Source: Reticulitermes speratus
Lineage: Eukaryota; Arthropoda; Insecta; Blattodea; Rhinotermitidae
Length of the DNA: 64,000 nucleotides
NCBI GenBank assembly: GCA_021186555.1
Contig: JAJKFL010000006.1
Location: forward strand, 33,539,478 to 33,603,477
Reading direction: 5' to 3'
Shown: positions 10,695 through 23,410 of the stretch, piece by piece
Layout of the letters: every line of letters begins with the position of its first letter
How positions within the stretch are numbered: position 1 is the first letter of the stretch
Position numbers and translations under genes: made by a program
The notes under the pieces: generated by a model
The model's database searches: none
The model's input: the letters and a program-made list of their open reading frames with translations, nothing else
Told to the model about the DNA's origin: nothing

Positions 10695-13600
10695 AGAGTA
10701 AGGAGTTATTTGCTTGTTAGCTTGAATTGGAAAAAGGGGTTTTATTAGTGCAGGCATTTATTTACTAAGACAAAAAGTAAAATTCACAGGAAAAATTCTA
10801 TTTTACTCTGAGGACAACATTATACAGTAACATGTGATTAACATGAAAATTGTAATTAGTTTCCAAAAATTATTAATTTTTATATTACAGAAACTAAGCA
10901 AATACTGAAAATACATAAGAAAACTAAAGAAAATTTCTAACAGGTTACATACAGTTATAGAAGCCACTACCAGGTTCTGCATATCCAATGTTAATAAGTT
11001 ACATTTTGTAAGAGATTTGCCGAAAATTTTTATTTAATTGTTAATGCAGTTTCGTGTTACAATAATAAATTACAATGTGTTTCTGAAGACGAAGGTTAAA
11101 GAAACAAATAGTAACACTGTGATTGTTGGGAATTGCGGTTTTTGGTTGACCACGTGACGTCTAAAGTCTTTCACCTTCTGCTGGCAAAGTGCCGCCAAAG
11201 TCTCTCAGAGGAATCATCCTGAAACAGAAGGAAAGGAGCAAAAATCAGTTTATGCTTACGTAAAGACTAATTACGTAGAGTGAAGGAGAAAGAAAACTGG
11301 AAATATTTGTTGAATTTTAAGGGCTATGTAAATAATGTATTCTAAGATTGATTTCTTGACACTGATTGGTATTATTTAAGCTAAACACAAGAGAAGACGA
11401 TGTGAATGGTAAATACACATACTCCTTCTGTTCTATGTGTGTGTCTACCTTTCCTAATCGGATTAATTTAAATTACAAAATACAAAATTTGATAAGCAAA
11501 TTTCATGAATTGGAATATAGGGCAGTACTGTTTCTACTAATTACCCTACTCTGTTATCAATGTAGGAATACTTGTAATACAGTGAAGCTTGTAAAATAGT
11601 TTGTAAAGCGAAATGTGTGGGAAGAAGAAGCTCCGTAAGAAAATGTTTTTTTTCTCACGAAAAGTAAAATTTCATATCCAAACCCTAATATTCACAAAAT
11701 AATTTAATCAAAATATGAATTGCTACAATACAACTGTGTAGATTTTAAAAGCGGCTGTAACGATTAGGTTTTCATATCCGGTGTACGGCCATATTAAAGA
11801 AGGAGCATGTTAATATTCATAATCTTCTGTGTTCAAGCAATATGTTATGTTCCGTCTTTATCCTTCATATGACAACTTTTTTATATTCAGCTGCCACCCT
11901 TCACAGTGAAAAAACACAACCCAACACAACTTACACAAACACACATACGTACACGTTTGTATACGATCTTCTATTTTTATATCAATAGCACGTTCGTCAT
12001 TTTCTGAAATACATTTTATAAAGGCCTGTGTTAATTGCCATATAATTTATTGTCTTTATACTAGCAGAAAATTTGTTATTCCGCGATGCAGCACATTTGT
12101 AACTATGTCAGTAAAATGTAATCAATAATCTGCAGACAAAAAGTAGAGATAATTCCTGAAACGTCGTGCATATCAGCTATACTCACACAATGTGCAATGC
12201 TCAGTATGAGGTATAGGTAATGCGACGAATATTGGTCCAAAGCTATACGAGTTCATGTATTTATAAAGCAATGATCACTACTTTTAATAGTTCTCTAGTT
12301 TTTGCGTCAGGTATGGCCCCATTCAGAAGTAAAAAATAAAAGACCCTGCAACATGGTATTAGCTAAAGGACTTTGCCCATTACTAAGGCTGCTGTTGCAA
12401 TTGTCGGCCGTTGTACCTGCAGGTAGCATTTGTAGAGTGCCGAAACTGGTTACTGTGCGTGTCTAGTTATCAGAGTCTGATACAACTTGGCACTGCAGTT
12501 ACATATTCCCATATTTAGCCTCACGGAATTGATTAATGGGGTTCATTTTCCTTAAGTTGAAAGAAGTCAGGAGTATCACAATTGGTCCCAAGTGGTCTTT
12601 TCCATCTTATTCCGCCGAATAATCAGCTTGAGGTTCAGAGTTAAGGCCAGTGTCACGCTACGAATGAGGGTCAGTCAGCCCACCTACCCATCTTGGTGTC
12701 AAGCCCACTTTTCGGTTCATGGTGTAGCTGTGGGAGTCTCTGAAGAAAAAGTGGTATCTGTCCAATGTACGGAATAGCAGCCCTTGTCGGTTGCATATAC
12801 AGTATTTACATAATTACAAGTTATATATGCACAGTATTTAAAGAGGTTTTTGACAATATTCGAAACATATTTCCTTCAAGACTCCTGTCGTCGCAGGCCT
12901 TCCTGCTTAGTACTAGGAGAACGAGTTGGCTCACTGTACGGAAGAATCTGACGTCGTGACAGCAATATGGAAGTGCGTCAGTTTTCTGTGTGCTATTCAG
13001 TGTGTTGAGTATGAGGGAGGATAAAGAATACGGTAGGTTCAGTCAAAGTATGTTCTTGATTGCAGGAATATAAATCAAGTTACCGTACGTCAGTATTCTT
13101 GATAAAACGAAATGTCAAACAACACTTCGACAATGTGGGAACTCTTTGAGTGTCCAGAAAACGAAAAAAAACATGATGACTCTACGCAGCATTTTTATTC
13201 ATCGGACAGTATGCGTGCCGGCTGAAAGAATGTTTCAAATTCCAAACAAATAATTACTGAGAGAAGGAACACTGTCTCGACGAAAAGGCAAGAAAATCTT
13301 TATTTTCCTTAGAAGGAATTTCCATCTCATAGGCTAACAACAATAATGTATTCAATTTCTTTGCGAATTTTTATGCAAGCTTCAAAGAGTAGAGCTGGTT
13401 TTCTTTTAATTATATATATTTTGTGCTGTTAAGGAATGAGAATTTTATTTCTACGTAACTGAGACCAAAACTGGTAGGTACTAGCGGAAGTCCATTCAGT
13501 ATTTTTTATATATGATTCAAAGCGTTACAGAGAAACTGCAATGTTTCCATCATTACTAGGCTATAGATTCCCTGCAATTGGTAGCATCTTTAAATAAAAC

Positions 13601-14576
13601 GCTTTTTTCTTTCTCCATTCAGTTGTTCTGTTATAGACTACTCTGTGGTTCCTCATCCTACGTGAGCGTCGCATGACGTAACTAGAGAATTGACAAATCA
13701 AAAGCGAGTTTGATATTGGAGAATTTCAGAAGTTTTGTACGCGTGTCTGTAGGAATCTCGCTAAGTATGCTAAATTTAGCAGCGAAAAATACTTCGAATA
13801 CACGTCGTAAGGGAAGAAATAAATACAGATTATTTCCTTACATAAGATATTTACACATAATTACACATAAGTGATATAAATTCAGATAGTTGTTAATACT
13901 TTGCCTACGCTTTCAAACTAGGTGTGTTCAAGTGATATTACTGTACTCAACACTGCTTTATTTTAACATTCGCGAAGATACCCGAAGTCTTTTAATCATT
14001 TACACTTCGCAAAAGTTTTTGGGCAAAAAGAAAACGATAATTTTAAAACAATTTAAAGGCTCTTTTCACTCAAAATCTTAAGTTCTACGCTATCCATAAA
14101 AAAGTATCCGGAATTTGAATTCACAAATTTAATAACTAGACATAATAACAGAGCGAAGGCTGCAGAATTTTTTACGTAATGCACGTAATTCCTAACTTGT
14201 TTTTAAATTAATCTTGACCTAATAAGCATAAAGTATGTCGATGCTGAATTTTGGATTACACCGTCCGCTGTTGTGTAGGCAGAAATTTCAATACTTAACA
14301 ACCAAGCATAAAATATCCAAGTACTGCATCGAGCTGCATATTTCGTTGAATTGGTAGCAATCGAGGAGCGCCGAATGATAGCGCGAAGGACATCAGTCTT
14401 CGGTAAAGATTACAGTCATATCCTGCGCTAGAGTCGCCTGATAATTAAGTCACCAACCAGCCCGCAATACTGAAGTCTCTTGCTGTCACAAACACACAAA
14501 AATTTTTTTAAGCGTGCTATTTAACTACGCGGTCTATAGCTAAGGTTATTAGTGTCGGTAACATATAAATGTGTAT
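10695..14576. other. No recognisable gene
   Basis: About 3.9 kb of AT-rich DNA. Short open frames (for example 11366-11599 and 12592-12777) have no motif or composition that supports coding. An AC-rich patch lies near 11920-11950. Confidence 0.4.
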
Positions 14577-14740
14577 AGAATATTGGTGGAATGGTAGTGA
14601 AAAGCCACAGCCAAAGTACTCGGACAGAAACCCGATCCATAGACACTTTGTCCCCACAAAGTTCACAAGAAATAGCCTGGGAATGAATCAGGTCCTCCGC
14701 GGTAAGAGGCTGGCGACTAACCGCCTGAGCCATGGCACGG
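14577..14740 (-). repeat. SINE-B fragment, reversed
   Basis: On the minus strand the head CCGTGCCATGGCTCAGGCGG is followed by GTCGCCAGCCTCTTACCGCG and the GTTTCTGTCCGAGTACTTTG-type body block. It lacks the 3-prime third of the complete SINE-B. Confidence 0.7.
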
Positions 14741-15629
14741 TTTACCAATATATTTTTAGTGTTTTTTTTAGGACACTGTCAGTTGCTACGTTTGTATAAC
14801 GTTGGAAAGACACGTTCTATATTACCCCGACGGAAGAAGTAAGAAAAACTTAAAACTGATATGAGATACAGCGGTCAGCATCAAGGCACAATATTCTGGA
14901 TGGGACAACCTGTGGTTTGCTAGATAGGTACCAACATTTTGAATAAACTTGCTTCTTCATTTTCAGTTTAAATACCGCAATTTTGAGGTTTGCATATTTC
15001 ACATTGTGATGATTGAAGTAATGAACAGGAAACGATTAAATACAACGTAAAATGTAGTAAAATGGTTTTTCAATGCCGAACAGAGGGGGAGGGGGAACCG
15101 GTAAAAATTACCGGGGCCCGAAAGTCCGGAAAGGGGCCCGGGGCCCGACTATGTTGCTTATGTTTTTGTCTTTCTCTGTAGTATCATTATTTGTCGATTG
15201 CACGTATTAACCCTTTTAGACCAAACCCAAGTAGCTCTGAAAATGACAGTCAGTTTTTCGGTTTAGTGAAGATTTTTAGCCGGTCCGCCCTTGCTGGAAG
15301 GTCCGATTTTTTTTTCACCAGGGCCTGAACACGATCTCGGCGGGCCTGGGTTTTTGTTGCTTTAGGCGAACATGTTTCAGTATCTCAGGATCATCTTCGA
15401 AGGAAATTACAACACTTACTGAAATTTATTTAAAATTGTATATATGAACGTATATGCGTATATATGATATTTCATTATTTGCGTCATTTACTCAGGGGCC
15501 TTCAGGTCTACTTGACACCATTTCCGATCGTAAACTAACAGAAAATTGTTCGATTCTCATCGGTTACATAGTTATGGCTGTTTGAAGTACTAGAAGGAGT
15601 TACATACAGTTATTGTTTTTAATGGTGTG
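14741..15629. other. Unassigned, with a GGGCCC-rich patch
   Basis: A segment at 14903-14985 (GATAGGTACCAACATTTTGA and onward) resembles 28050-28110, so it is a low-copy repeat. At 15080-15360 there is a GC-rich patch with clustered GGGCCC words and a CCGGTAA/TTACCGG inverted repeat, unlike the AT-rich flanks. No gene is seen. Confidence 0.4.
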
Positions 15630-16170
15630 AAAAACTTGGTCGCTCACATTGAGGAGGAGCGTATGCTGAGGGTGTTTGAGGATAGATTGCTGAGGAAGAT
15701 ATTTGGGTTTACGAGGGAAAGGGGGCTAGGTGATGGTATGACGAGGAGCTTGATGATCCGTAAGGTTCACCAAATATAATTGGAGTCGTCAAATGAAGAA
15801 AAATCAAATGGGCGGTGCATGTAGCATGTATGGGGCAGAGGAGATGTGCATGAGGGATTTTGGTTGGAAACCTGAGGAAAAGAGATCACTTGGTAGACCT
15901 AGACGTCGATGGGAGGGTGATATAATTGGAGTCGTCAAATAAAGAAGAATCAAATGGGCGGTGCATGTAGCATGTATGGGGCAGAGGAGATGTGCATGAG
16001 GGATTTTGGTTGGAAACTTGAGGAAAAGAGATCACTTGGTAGACCTAGACGTCGATGGGAGGGTAATTTTAAATTGATCTTTAAGAAACAGTTTGGGGGC
16101 TTGGACTAGATTGATCTGGTTCAAGAGAGGAAGAGGTGGCAGCGGTTTATGAGCATGGTAATAAAATTTC
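15630..16170 (+). pseudogene. LINE ORF2 C-terminal tail relic with internal tandem duplication
   Basis: Plus-strand reading gives EEERMLRVFEDRLLRKIFGF, then a block recalling RWAVHVARMGQR, and near the end a GLGLD-IDLVQERKRWQRF block followed by a stop. In order, these resemble the C-terminal tail of an abundant insect LINE ORF2 (VFENRVLRKIFG, RWAGHVARM, GRPRRRWEDN, DWIDLAQDRDRWRAL). Stops and frameshifts make it dead. A 146-bp segment is present twice in tandem (15774-15919 and 15920-16065), nearly identical. Confidence 0.65.
15774..16065 (+). repeat. 146-bp tandem duplication inside a LINE tail
   Basis: Two copies begin ATATAATTGGAGTCGTCAAAT and end CGTCGATGGGAGGGT. They differ at only a few positions (for example TGAAG/TAAAG and CCTGAGG/CTTGAGG). 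Confidence 0.9.
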
Positions 16171-17479
16171 TGCTTCCATAAGGGGGGAGCGTCTTCTAAC
16201 TTAAAATGTAAAATACAAAATTTCACTGAAGAAGATGCATTCACTCCAAATCATTAACTGTTTGTGATCTGCAAATATAAAGAAACTCAAACCATAAATT
16301 TGTTCGGAGTTATCTGTAATTGGCCTACGTATATATTTCCTTAATCACGTGTTCAATAGAATAGGAGTTAAATGCCTATCGAAGCTTAATGTTTTTACTT
16401 AGAACATTTATTTTAAAATTCTCCGTACACTGTAGAAACTTGTTTAAGAGGACAGATTATTTATGAGCAAATAATTCCTAAACTTAAAATACTAATAACG
16501 CCATTAATGCTGAGAACTAACCCATGTTCATATGGCATTCTGTACGTGAAGTGCCTCAGAAATAATTTCCTGAAATATTGACATAAAGTCACGAATCATC
16601 CTGTATAGTCCACGTCGTGTGTAATCCCATACATTTCACTCACATGAATACGTTCCTCTACACGCTACAGTATTTTATTACCAGTGTACTGGTGACATAA
16701 GAGGCCCTCACGTTACATGTGAAAAGCCTGTTTCATCCTCACAACATAGAGTAATGAACCATTGTGTGTTACACATGGAGGTAAATATTTACACGTTTCA
16801 TGAGAGTTGCTTCTTAATAGTAAGGTGAAAATTTGGCATGGCAGTTGATCCTTCACATATCTACACATTAGGTGTGCAATATTGCTTTTATGTCAACAAT
16901 TACGAATACAATATACCTGAAGATTTCAAGTTAATTATATGCCAGAAAATCCTACGACACAGATAGTTTTTTCCTAAGGAGCATCTTCTTAAAAGAAAGC
17001 GTAAAACAAGAATAACAATACTAAAATACATTTACGAGTAGAAATTAATGCCACAGGGAAGTAAAAATTTGAGTTCTAATTAGATATCCTTAATTGTTCA
17101 TGTTCGCTCATTTCACATCAATGAAACATGTTCAAACTCCAAATGACCATCATTAATATTAACATTATAGTATAATATTTAGCTTTCATCTATCAACAAC
17201 GAAAAATGATAGCGCAATTTAGTGTCAGTAGAATAATAGCAAGTGGCTTTCAGAGTAAGAAAAACTAAGTATCTTTTTAAAACTGAATATCTGTGTCCTC
17301 TCACTTAACGCTTCTCTTTTCCTTTATTTCGAGACCCTAACAAGTTACTTATCATGTGACTACTGCTTATGTATAATGATTTCTGAAATATGAGAAAAAT
17401 TTCGCTAATATGAATATCATAAATTTTCTCAACCATCTTGCAAAATTTGTATCAGGCGAGAAGTGAGGCTTGTTTATCT
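16171..17479. other. No recognisable feature
   Basis: AT-rich sequence without supportable genes or repeats. Confidence 0.4.
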
Positions 17480-17740
17480 AGCCCTGACACTATAGCAACA
17501 AACAAGTAAAAGGTCCAAAAAAAAAAAACAGACAGCACAGGAAGCGGCTAATAGTTTTCACGGATGAACCACAGATTTCTGCAAAATGTGGGATGTTTCT
17601 TGACTAGCTGAGCGGTCATCATTTTTCGTAAAAGGAATGTGTGATATAGAGTCACATAGTTGGAAGAGTGGAGAAGATATGCGAATAGAAGTGACGATAA
17701 TGATTTGACATTCTGGACTTGAATCATGTGGCTCATAGCA
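17480..17740 (-). repeat. Possible interspersed repeat, reversed
   Basis: A minus-strand reading with TAQLVKKHPTFCRNLWFI recalls a translated repeat that is very common in insect genomes (…QLVKKFPAFYGTRRFI…). The match is from memory and the copy is diverged. It could be unique sequence. Confidence 0.3.
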
Positions 17741-17982
17741 GGATCACTGATGAACTGTTACTAAAGTAGTTGTGGTTTCTGGGGTTCTGCAAACGGCACG
17801 CAGATTCTTGAGGGCTAGCTGCGTGTCTACAAGCTTGTCGGGAAAAACTGTGCTACCTCTTCAGTGATAAGAAAAGTATGTACAAAGACCTCAGTTTGTA
17901 AGTTCATGCGGAATGAATGAAGGGTGGAAATTGTTTAAATTATGTTACATTCGTCAACAACTGCAAGAGGAAGAGACGGAAG

Positions 17983-18070
17983 CAGTAGTAGTGGTGGTGG
18001 TGGTGGTGGTGGTGGTGGTGGTGGTGGTGGTGGTGGTGGTGGTGGTGGTAGTAGTAGTAGTAGTAATAGT
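17983..18070 (+). repeat. (GTG)n/(GTA)n microsatellite
   Basis: About 17 GTG units run from 17990, followed by GTA units and degenerate flanks. Open frames through it encode only valine or threonine runs and are not genes. Confidence 0.95.
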
Positions 18071-19435
18071 AGCAGTCACAGTCTGTATTTCGTTATATGT
18101 CACTAAAAAGAAAATAAAAATGCATAAAAATGATAAATAACTTAGTATTAATGTGTACCTAGGTCTTCTGAAATGTGAAGATCTGTCGTTGGGTAAGTGA
18201 TTTCCGCCGTTTCGAAGGAACATATCACCTTCCTCTTCCGGCACCAAGAGAACTATTCTTCATGGAGAAGATGAAGGGACTATGTCCCTTCGGAAAGTCG
18301 GAAACCACTAAGACGACGTAGCGTCATATCCCAGAAGAACTAAGTCCTCAGAAACAGCGCTGTGAAGACTTCAGGATTTCCGTAATACTAACATTGATAG
18401 TGTTATTGACTGTAGAAGAAGAGGGAGAACTATATACGGTGGAAGGCACAAGGTAATACATTACAGTAGACTGAGGTTGGAGGTTGGAAAATGCTAGAAG
18501 AGATTACAGCGGAAAATGAAGCCGACAAATCGCATGAAAGAATAAAGCGTAATATTAGTAGTAGAAGAAGAAATAAGACATGGGGTGAGGAAAAAGGAGA
18601 AGCACTCTCGTAAAGGCAAATTCAAATATGCATCTTACGAAACTATTTAAACTTATTCTTCGTTTCGTTAATGCACTCTTTGAATTGCAAAGGCTTTATT
18701 TACATTATTTGTGGAAACTGAATTGGAAAACGATGTATATAAACGCTATGGTCAGTGCACTCATATCAGCGTTTGTCAGGTGGACCTGTGTATAACCAAA
18801 GCAACACGTTTTTACATATTCCTGAGCTTACACTTTTCGTAAAATTTGAAGATAGCCCGGAGAAATTCAGTCCAAATTAATTTTGAGTTACTGAAAAAAA
18901 GGAATTTAATTTAGCGAGTTTACTAGAACACTCTACATGATAGCAAACCGAGCAGAGTGCCAAATATTCGTAACCGACATACTGTTGACTCTGCTCTGTG
19001 AGACGGAAAGGAAAACAGAAAGATGAAAGTGATTCATATGCAAATGCAGACAGGCAGCATGCTTGCCCTTTGACAGCGTAGTCTGGGTTATGTTGGCTGG
19101 TTATATTAGCTTATTTCCAACTGTTGATAATTGTTCTTAATACCTAGTACTCAATTATTAGAGCGTTAAATATTCCGAGAAAGCGACCTCCGTATTTTTG
19201 TGTCGTTTGTCATTATAGACTTAATGCTATGTATCACAATTGTGGTAAATGTGAGGGTGACTTTGAGTTATTACGAATCGTTAGATCTACATGTGCATCT
19301 CACCATTATCTCCTTGATATAACTGCACTTATAGTACCGGGAAAAATCATAACGTTATTTGTTGCGCCAAGTGTGCCATTTATCACTGAAGTTCATATAT
19401 TTTTTTATATTGTTCATTCCATGCATTGCCGATAA
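18071..19435. other. No recognisable gene
   Basis: A short stretch near 18325-18345 (CATATCCCAGAAGAACTA) resembles the arm of the inverted-repeat element at 19702-19841. Nothing else is assignable. Confidence 0.35.
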
Positions 19436-19584
19436 TCAACTCACAACACTCAGTCCAACAAAATTCACTGTATTGCTCCTGATTCCCAGGGATCGAAACA
19501 TGTAGGAGTGTTCAAAGTGATATTGTAATATAAAATATCTGTAAAAATAGAGTGCATTTTTTTGGACTGAGTGTTGTGAGTTAA
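19436..19584. mobile_element. Small inverted-repeat element (MITE-like), ~149 bp
   Basis: Terminal inverted repeats: AACTCACAACACTCAGTCCA at the left end and its complement TGGACTGAGTGTTGTGAGTT at the right. Weaker pairing extends inward to roughly 39 bp. The interior carries GGATCGAAACATGTAGGAG, a motif shared with other foldback elements here. There is no ORF, so it would be non-autonomous. Confidence 0.7.
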
Positions 19585-19689
19585 GTCCATCTATACTTCT
19601 TAGTAACCTCTTTCAGCAAAGTGTAATTAATAATGGTTCTATAAGCGACTATATGGTTGCGTGATTTCAGGCTTCCCACCGCCGTGTTG

Positions 19690-19850
19690 ATGCGACCTGC
19701 GCTCTTCTGGGATATTACGCAGATTTAGAGGTAGTTCTGTACCGACGTTTCGAGACAAGTCTTGGACTCCTTTACCCTTGAAGATGGGAGTAATAGGTTG
19801 CCCCGAACTACCATTTAACACTGCGTAATATCCCAGAAGAGAGCAGATTT
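19690..19850. repeat. Inverted-repeat (hairpin) element
   Basis: A perfect 21-bp inverted repeat: 19702-19722 (CTCTTCTGGGATATTACGCA...) pairs with 19821-19841. Imperfect pairing extends inward through GGTAGTTC. The loop holds CCGACGTTTCG. A related element lies at 24608-24719. Confidence 0.65.
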
Positions 19851-21426
19851 CTACTATACGGTTTTCTACGATGTGACGTAATGTAATTTCGTAGACTGGC
19901 TATTTACTTCGACACATTTTTGGTTATGAATAATGTCGTTGTAAAGGGTATGACAGCAAATCTACCCAGGAGCCCAAGAGTGCACGAATACGCTCACGCC
20001 CCCTTCACCTGAAGAAGATAATGGAGGCAACTTCTGAAAATGTGTTATAAATTATAAAGGTGGAATAAGTGCGCCATCCTCGGTTTCGCGAGCCTTCTAA
20101 AATATTCTAACACATCATCTTCAAATAACTTTAAATTTTAAGACTGCAATTTCTGGAATATGACACTGCTCTCTTTGATAAATATTTATTGTCGTTTTGA
20201 TGAGAGTTGTTGCATCAATCGTCAGGATCTACGGAGTCCAGAAAAGTCTTGTTGTTCTACATTGACCAAGACGGAAGTAAACTCCTCCGAAACGTCAGTA
20301 GCGATCTACCAATCTACGTCTCGTCATATTCGAGGAAGACTTTGATCGTCATCAGAACTTCAAATCTCGCAATTTTCGCTTAATTTTAAATAAATATTTT
20401 AGTGCTATTTTCTTATATTGTAAACTGCCCTTCGATTATGCAGGGAAATGCATTTGATTTTAAGAGTCGAAATATTAAGCGTTTTTCACGCCGTTGTTCA
20501 GGAGCTGGGAAGAACATTAAGAACATTTTATGAATACAGTTATTGAATTTTATTTATGTAGATTATATTAGCGTAGTTCTGCGAGTAAATTTCGAATAAT
20601 AGATCAGAAGCTTATTCAATAACAAGAAACTTAGTCAAACTTGACATATTACTAGCTTCATTTCCTTAATAACTGTATTAATCTTTAAAGGAAACATGTA
20701 ATATTATTTCATAAATGTGCATAAAACTGAAACATTATTAAATACTGACTTCCAGGGGTCTCGCCACGCATAAACTTTACGACATATATTTTATAGAGGT
20801 TTCCCTACTAACGTGTCATTGAAGGTTCCTGCACCAATGTTTCTTAGTCTTGAGGATTTTATGAAGCCAACATATGGTGTCTTCTAAGAATGTAATAATA
20901 AAGACTTGCAGTAACTTTAAGTGGATTATAAAGGTAATATAACGCAGTACAATCCACCATATCTTGATTCTTGGTGTTGCAGTGACACAGTGTTCTTCCA
21001 AGGAGAAAAATTTACTAATTGGTGTTTTACTATATGCAGGTAAACCTTCAGAGAGATTTCGTATCACGTTTAAGATCCTTTTAATTTTGTTACACTTGGA
21101 GGCTCTAACAAGAAACCTAATTTGCTGTATTACGAAAATGAATGAAAGTCTTAACTCACAGAGGATAAAGTTTTACAACTATTACGTTTAATTGGAAGTT
21201 CTTGCGCTTGTGACGCTTTGAGTTAACGCAGGTAGAACACTTGTTTATTGTAGGTGAAAATAATGAAAATAAGTGGTACACTAATGAAAAATCGTAATTA
21301 ACTGACACAGAAATTCAACCTTTAAAACTTTTTTTGAAATTAAGGGCCCCTTAAATATTAAAAGAATAAAGTTATGCATCTAAGTCACAATAATAATAAA
21401 TTTAATTAATCAGAGTTGTTTAACAC
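19851..21426. other. No recognisable gene
   Basis: AT-rich sequence. Open frames up to 83 codons (for example 20816-21067, minus) show no recognisable domain. Confidence 0.35.
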
Positions 21427-21645
21427 TCATTTAATTTTAGCTAAGCGCTGCAATAGCGTAGTCTTTATAGTAACTAGGCTGCTGGCTGGAATGTCGAGGA
21501 TTTTAGTTCTGTTCCTGAAAGGGGCAAGAAATTTATCTATTCTCGAAAGCGTCCAGAGCAGATCAGAAGCCCATCCAGCCACCAATTTAATGTAAAATGG
21601 GCTTTCTTCTTCGGGGTAAAAGAGCTGGATCATGAGGTTAACCAA
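21427..21645 (-). repeat. Possible interspersed repeat, reversed
   Basis: The minus-strand reading contains AGWASDLLWTLSRIDKFLAP and NRTKILDIPASSLVTI. This resembles a frequently mis-annotated translated repeat in insect genomes. Assignment is from memory only. It is not a protein I can name. Confidence 0.35.
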
Positions 21646-23405
21646 AGAACTCTGTATAGCACGAAAGTTAAGAATAAGTGGAAATACACTCTCGTTCCCC
21701 CTAATGCTTTCAGGAAGTGGAGAGAGAAATCTTTCCTTTTATTACTCTTTGTCCGTTAGCCTACAACGTCGTACGTATCTATATATGTTTTCCTGTATAT
21801 GCTAGTGAAAATTTGTTACCATGTACTCGTAGATCTATAATAAGTTTAAATTTTCAAGGAAAGACTCATTGGAATAACGAAATTAATTTTATGGAATAGG
21901 GTCGCGCCTGTTGTAGTCCAGAGAAATTCAATCCAGAAATGTCTAATCTGAAGAATGAAAGTAAAAAATAAAAGAACATGACCACATATTTCCAATAGAT
22001 GGTAAGGCAGTAACATTTTTAATAATTTGTCATAAATTTCAATAAATCCCTTTGCCTGCATAGACGACATTTCCATTTGTATAAAATTTTTTGATTGCCT
22101 ACCTTTTTGTTATAATTTTTATAATAATTTAGCACACACATTTTATTGCATTCTTGGTAACTGATGAACCGGTAAACCTTTGGTAGGTTTTTACTTATGA
22201 ATATGTGCAAGGTTTCTCCCTTTCTTTCTTTCTAACATAGTCAGTTTTTTATGCCGCGATGACCTTCAGAAAGCTCAGTTGAACCACTTTAAAGAGCCTT
22301 CGATTTTTTTAGGTCAGGAGAGAAATCAGATTTTGGATTAAAGCGCTAGAAAAAAAACATTCGAAATGAACGTTCACTTTCCTGGCCAAGTACTCAGTGT
22401 CTGTAGATAAGCTTCACTGTTTAGAAGCGCATTATTTAGAACAAATGTAGTGTAGATTTAAAATGTATGCCAGTTATAAAAATAAAATTTTCAATTTCGG
22501 GTTTATGTTGCTCATGAATTTTAATAAGTTTCACTTATACTGTCTAAAAATCTTACTTACAAGAAAAGAAAATCATGGTAAGAATAATTAGTTTTAATAT
22601 GTTAAAAAATTCCGTAAACTGGACAGGTAAAGCTATGTAAACTATACTCTATATATAAAATATATACGAGTACAAGCTCAGGATAGGGACAAATGGCGGG
22701 CTCTTATAAATGCGAGAATAAACCTTCGCGTTCCATAAAATGCGGGAAATTCCTTGTCCAGTTGACAACCTGTCAGCTTCTCAAGAAGGACTCTGTTCTA
22801 TGGAAGGAGAGAAAGAATGTATATAAAAAGAGATATACTCGTATAAAGAGATATCTGGTATTTCTATAAATTTCTTTAAAGTGATGTACTTTTAGAATGT
22901 ATAGTATCAACGCATTCTATACAATATATGACTTACAATTGATATCCGTTGTCACTAATTGTGTATCTATAAAGACAATCCCGTAGGATCGAAGCATGTA
23001 GGAATCAGAGTAGGATATAAGATGGAGGTGACTAAGTGTGTGTGACTTGGTGGTCTGCTTTTTCCCGCTGAACCTTAAATAAATCAAAAGTTAACAATAA
23101 CTAGCTACGTGTAGCTATGTGTAAATAGTTGCTATGAAAAAGAAGGATTTGTTTACTAATATGGCTGTGTCGACTAAGTGAAAAGTTCTTTAATTGTTAT
23201 TAGAAAAAAAATTGATGTCACGCACCAAAATTATCGTTTAATTATTTAACAATGGTTTTCAGATTTAAACCTATAATGTATATGGTGTTAATGTTAGAAT
23301 GATTACTTGCATGCTGCATTAGAAAGGACATGTAAGGGTGCATTAATTAAAGCACAATCCTAAAATTTGCCTTCAGAGGCAGAGGAAAACAATGCCAAAC
23401 TTCAA
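21646..23405. other. No recognisable gene
   Basis: AT-rich sequence. Around 22988 the motif GATCGAAGCATGTAGGAAT resembles the interior of the foldback elements at 19.5 kb and 53.2 kb. Confidence 0.35.
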
Positions 23406-23410
23406 TAGGA

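Noticed and set aside
17913..18247. Val-rich and Thr-rich frames over the GTG microsatellite
   Set aside because: Microsatellite translation only.
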